This document shows, piece by piece, positions 5,734-6,619 of a stretch of DNA of 6,619 nucleotides; within the stretch, counting starts at the first letter, position 1, and the number at the start of each line of letters is the position of its first letter. The DNA is taken from the NCBI GenBank assembly GCA_013360535.1, contig JABWBL010000193.1, forward strand, positions 1 to 6,619, given 5' to 3'. The position numbers and the translations under genes were made by a program. Source of the DNA: Planctomycetaceae bacterium. Its GTDB lineage: Bacteria > Planctomycetota > UBA1135 > GCA-002686595. The notes under the pieces were generated by a model. That model ran no database searches. It worked only from the letters and a program-made list of their open reading frames with translations, and was not told where the DNA came from.

Positions 5734-6579
5734 ATGACCCACCGCATCGTCCTCGGCGCCGTCGCCTACGACCCGAAAGTCGTCACCATCTGGGACGGCT
5801 TCCAGCGCTTCTTCGCGCTGCACGGGCTCGAGTTCGACTACGTGCTCTACACCAACTACGAGCGCCAGGTCGAGCAGCATTTCGCAGGCGCTTTCGACGT
5901 CGCGTGGAACTCGCCGCTGGCGTGGATCGAGGCCGAGCGTGTCGCGCGCGCGCGCGGCCGCAAGGCGCGTGCGATCGCCATGCGCGACACCGACTGTGAC
6001 CTCACCAGCGTCGTGCTCGTACGGCAGGAAGGCCCGAAAACCCCGGCGGATCTGCGTGGAAGGGTCATCGGCGTCGGCGCGAGCGATTCGCCGCAGGCGA
6101 CGCTGCTTCCGCTCGAGCACCTCGCCTCGCTCGGCCTCGAGCCGGGCCGCGACTTCGAGGTGCGCCGCTTCGACGTGCTCGTCGGCAAGCACGGCGACCA
6201 CGTCGGCGGCGAACGGCTCGCGGCGCAGGCGCTGGTGCGCGGCGAAGTCGACGCAGCGTGCGTGATCGACGGCAATCATCTGGCGTTCTCGGCGGACGGC
6301 ACGCTGCCGCGCGGCAGCGTGCGCGTGCTCGCGCAGACCGGACCCTTCGACCACTGCAACTTCACGGTGCTCGACGGCGTCGACGAAGGCTCGGTCGCAC
6401 GCTTCCGCGAGCTCCTGTTCGGCATGCGCTACGACGACCCGGCCGTGCGTCCGCTGATGGACCTCGAAGGCCTCAAGCAGTGGCGCGAAGGGCGAACGAG
6501 CGGCTATGCAGCGCTCGAGCGCGCCTGCGAGCGCTTCGGCTGGCTCGCGCCGTTCCTCGAGCGCATGGGCGCCGCGTGA
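5734..6579 (+). CDS. PhnD/SsuA-type binding-protein-fold protein without signal peptide
   Basis: This 281-residue protein resembles the PhnD/phosphonate-sulfonate-nitrate class of periplasmic-binding-protein folds. It opens directly with strand one (RIVLGAVAYDP, 4-14). Ligand-cleft segments follow: VAWNSPLAW (56-64), MRDTDCD (83-89), DLRG then VGASDSPQATLLPLEHL (114-130), LVGKHGDHVGGE (149-160), GEVDAACVIDGNH (170-182) and PFDHCNF (204-210). The last part, FGMRYDDPAVRPLMDLEG (229-246), is helical. There is no signal peptide, lipobox or membrane helix, so it should be cytoplasmic, unlike normal ABC-transporter binding proteins. Precedents for cytosolic enzymes with this fold are MqnA/MqnD (menaquinone) and THI5 (thiamin pyrimidine). 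It starts 11 nt after the flavoenzyme stop with no clear Shine-Dalgarno, suggesting translational coupling, and overlaps the next start by 4 nt. No permease or ATPase is seen. It may be an enzyme, a substrate carrier or a sensor; the ligand is unknown. Confidence 0.92.
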   Translation: MTHRIVLGAVAYDPKVVTIWDGFQRFFALHGLEFDYVLYTNYERQVEQHFAGAFDVAWNSPLAWIEAERVARARGRKARAIAMRDTDCDLTSVVLVRQEGPKTPADLRGRVIGVGASDSPQATLLPLEHLASLGLEPGRDFEVRRFDVLVGKHGDHVGGERLAAQALVRGEVDAACVIDGNHLAFSADGTLPRGSVRVLAQTGPFDHCNFTVLDGVDEGSVARFRELLFGMRYDDPAVRPLMDLEGLKQWREGRTSGYAALERACERFGWLAPFLERMGAA

Positions 6580-6619
6580 GCGCGCCGTCGCGCAGGCTCG
6601 AGCTCGGGCTCCTCGCCTT
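6576..6619 (+). CDS. 5' end of next operon gene (cut by window edge)
   Basis: GTG at 6576 overlaps the preceding TGA as GTGA, a classic translational-coupling arrangement, and the frame stays open for the remaining 44 bases. The visible product is MSAPSRRLELGLLA. A short basic start followed at once by a hydrophobic strand (LELGLLA) would suit a cytosolic NrtA/SsuA/MqnA-like binding-fold protein. Fourteen residues are too few to prove this, and a membrane or other start cannot be excluded. I rely on the overlap rather than the sequence for calling a gene here. Confidence 0.5.
   Translation, partial: MSAPSRRLELGLLA

Noticed and set aside
5677..6354. 225-codon minus-strand frame opposite the PhnD-like gene
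   Set aside because: No recognisable domain; its open state reflects codon bias of the real plus-strand gene.

Overview
The window is strongly GC-rich, with G or C at most third codon positions, and fully bacterial in character: tightly packed genes, short intergenic gaps and no introns. The gene content (large multi-domain surface glycosyltransferases, plus a flavoenzyme linked to a cytosolic binding-protein-fold partner) would fit a high-GC Myxococcota, Planctomycetota or similar environmental lineage. No rRNA, tRNA or clade-specific marker is present, so this placement is a guess. I saw no tRNA, rRNA, CRISPR array, insertion sequence or integrase.

Left part (1-4375, minus strand): two cell-surface glycan genes point left. 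The upstream one (2639-4375) encodes an integral membrane GT-C/family-39-like glycosyltransferase. The downstream one (1-2365, running off the left edge) encodes a fused GT2-GT4 glycosyltransferase. They are separated by 273 bp holding a terminator-like hairpin directly after the first stop, a perfect 16-bp palindrome and a TATACT -10-like box, so the GT2-GT4 gene may have its own regulated promoter.

Middle (4376-4603): a divergent control region of about 228 bp, unusually rich in structure. It holds a 17-bp element repeated in mirrored orientation near both divergent starts, a further 9-bp copy, an inverted TTGCC/GGCAA cluster, a plausible rightward promoter whose -10 lies 7 nt before a six-codon mini-ORF (MRLLL-stop), mutually exclusive GC-rich stems, and a hairpin that buries an alternative GTG start of the next gene.

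Right part (4604-6619, plus strand): a compact operon. Gene 1 encodes an acyl-CoA-dehydrogenase-superfamily flavoenzyme that lacks a glutamate at the two catalytic positions I could align by eye. Gene 2, 11 nt later, encodes a PhnD/SsuA-type periplasmic-binding-protein fold with no signal peptide. Gene 3 begins with a 4-nt GTGA overlap and runs off the right edge; its first residues could be the first strand of another binding-protein-like domain. No ABC permease or ATPase is visible. I infer that the two complete proteins work together in the cytoplasm, perhaps oxidising or handling a small sulfur-, phosphorus- or nitrogen-containing compound rather than performing beta-oxidation. This flavoenzyme plus cytosolic binding-fold operon with a structured leader is the most interesting unit in the window.
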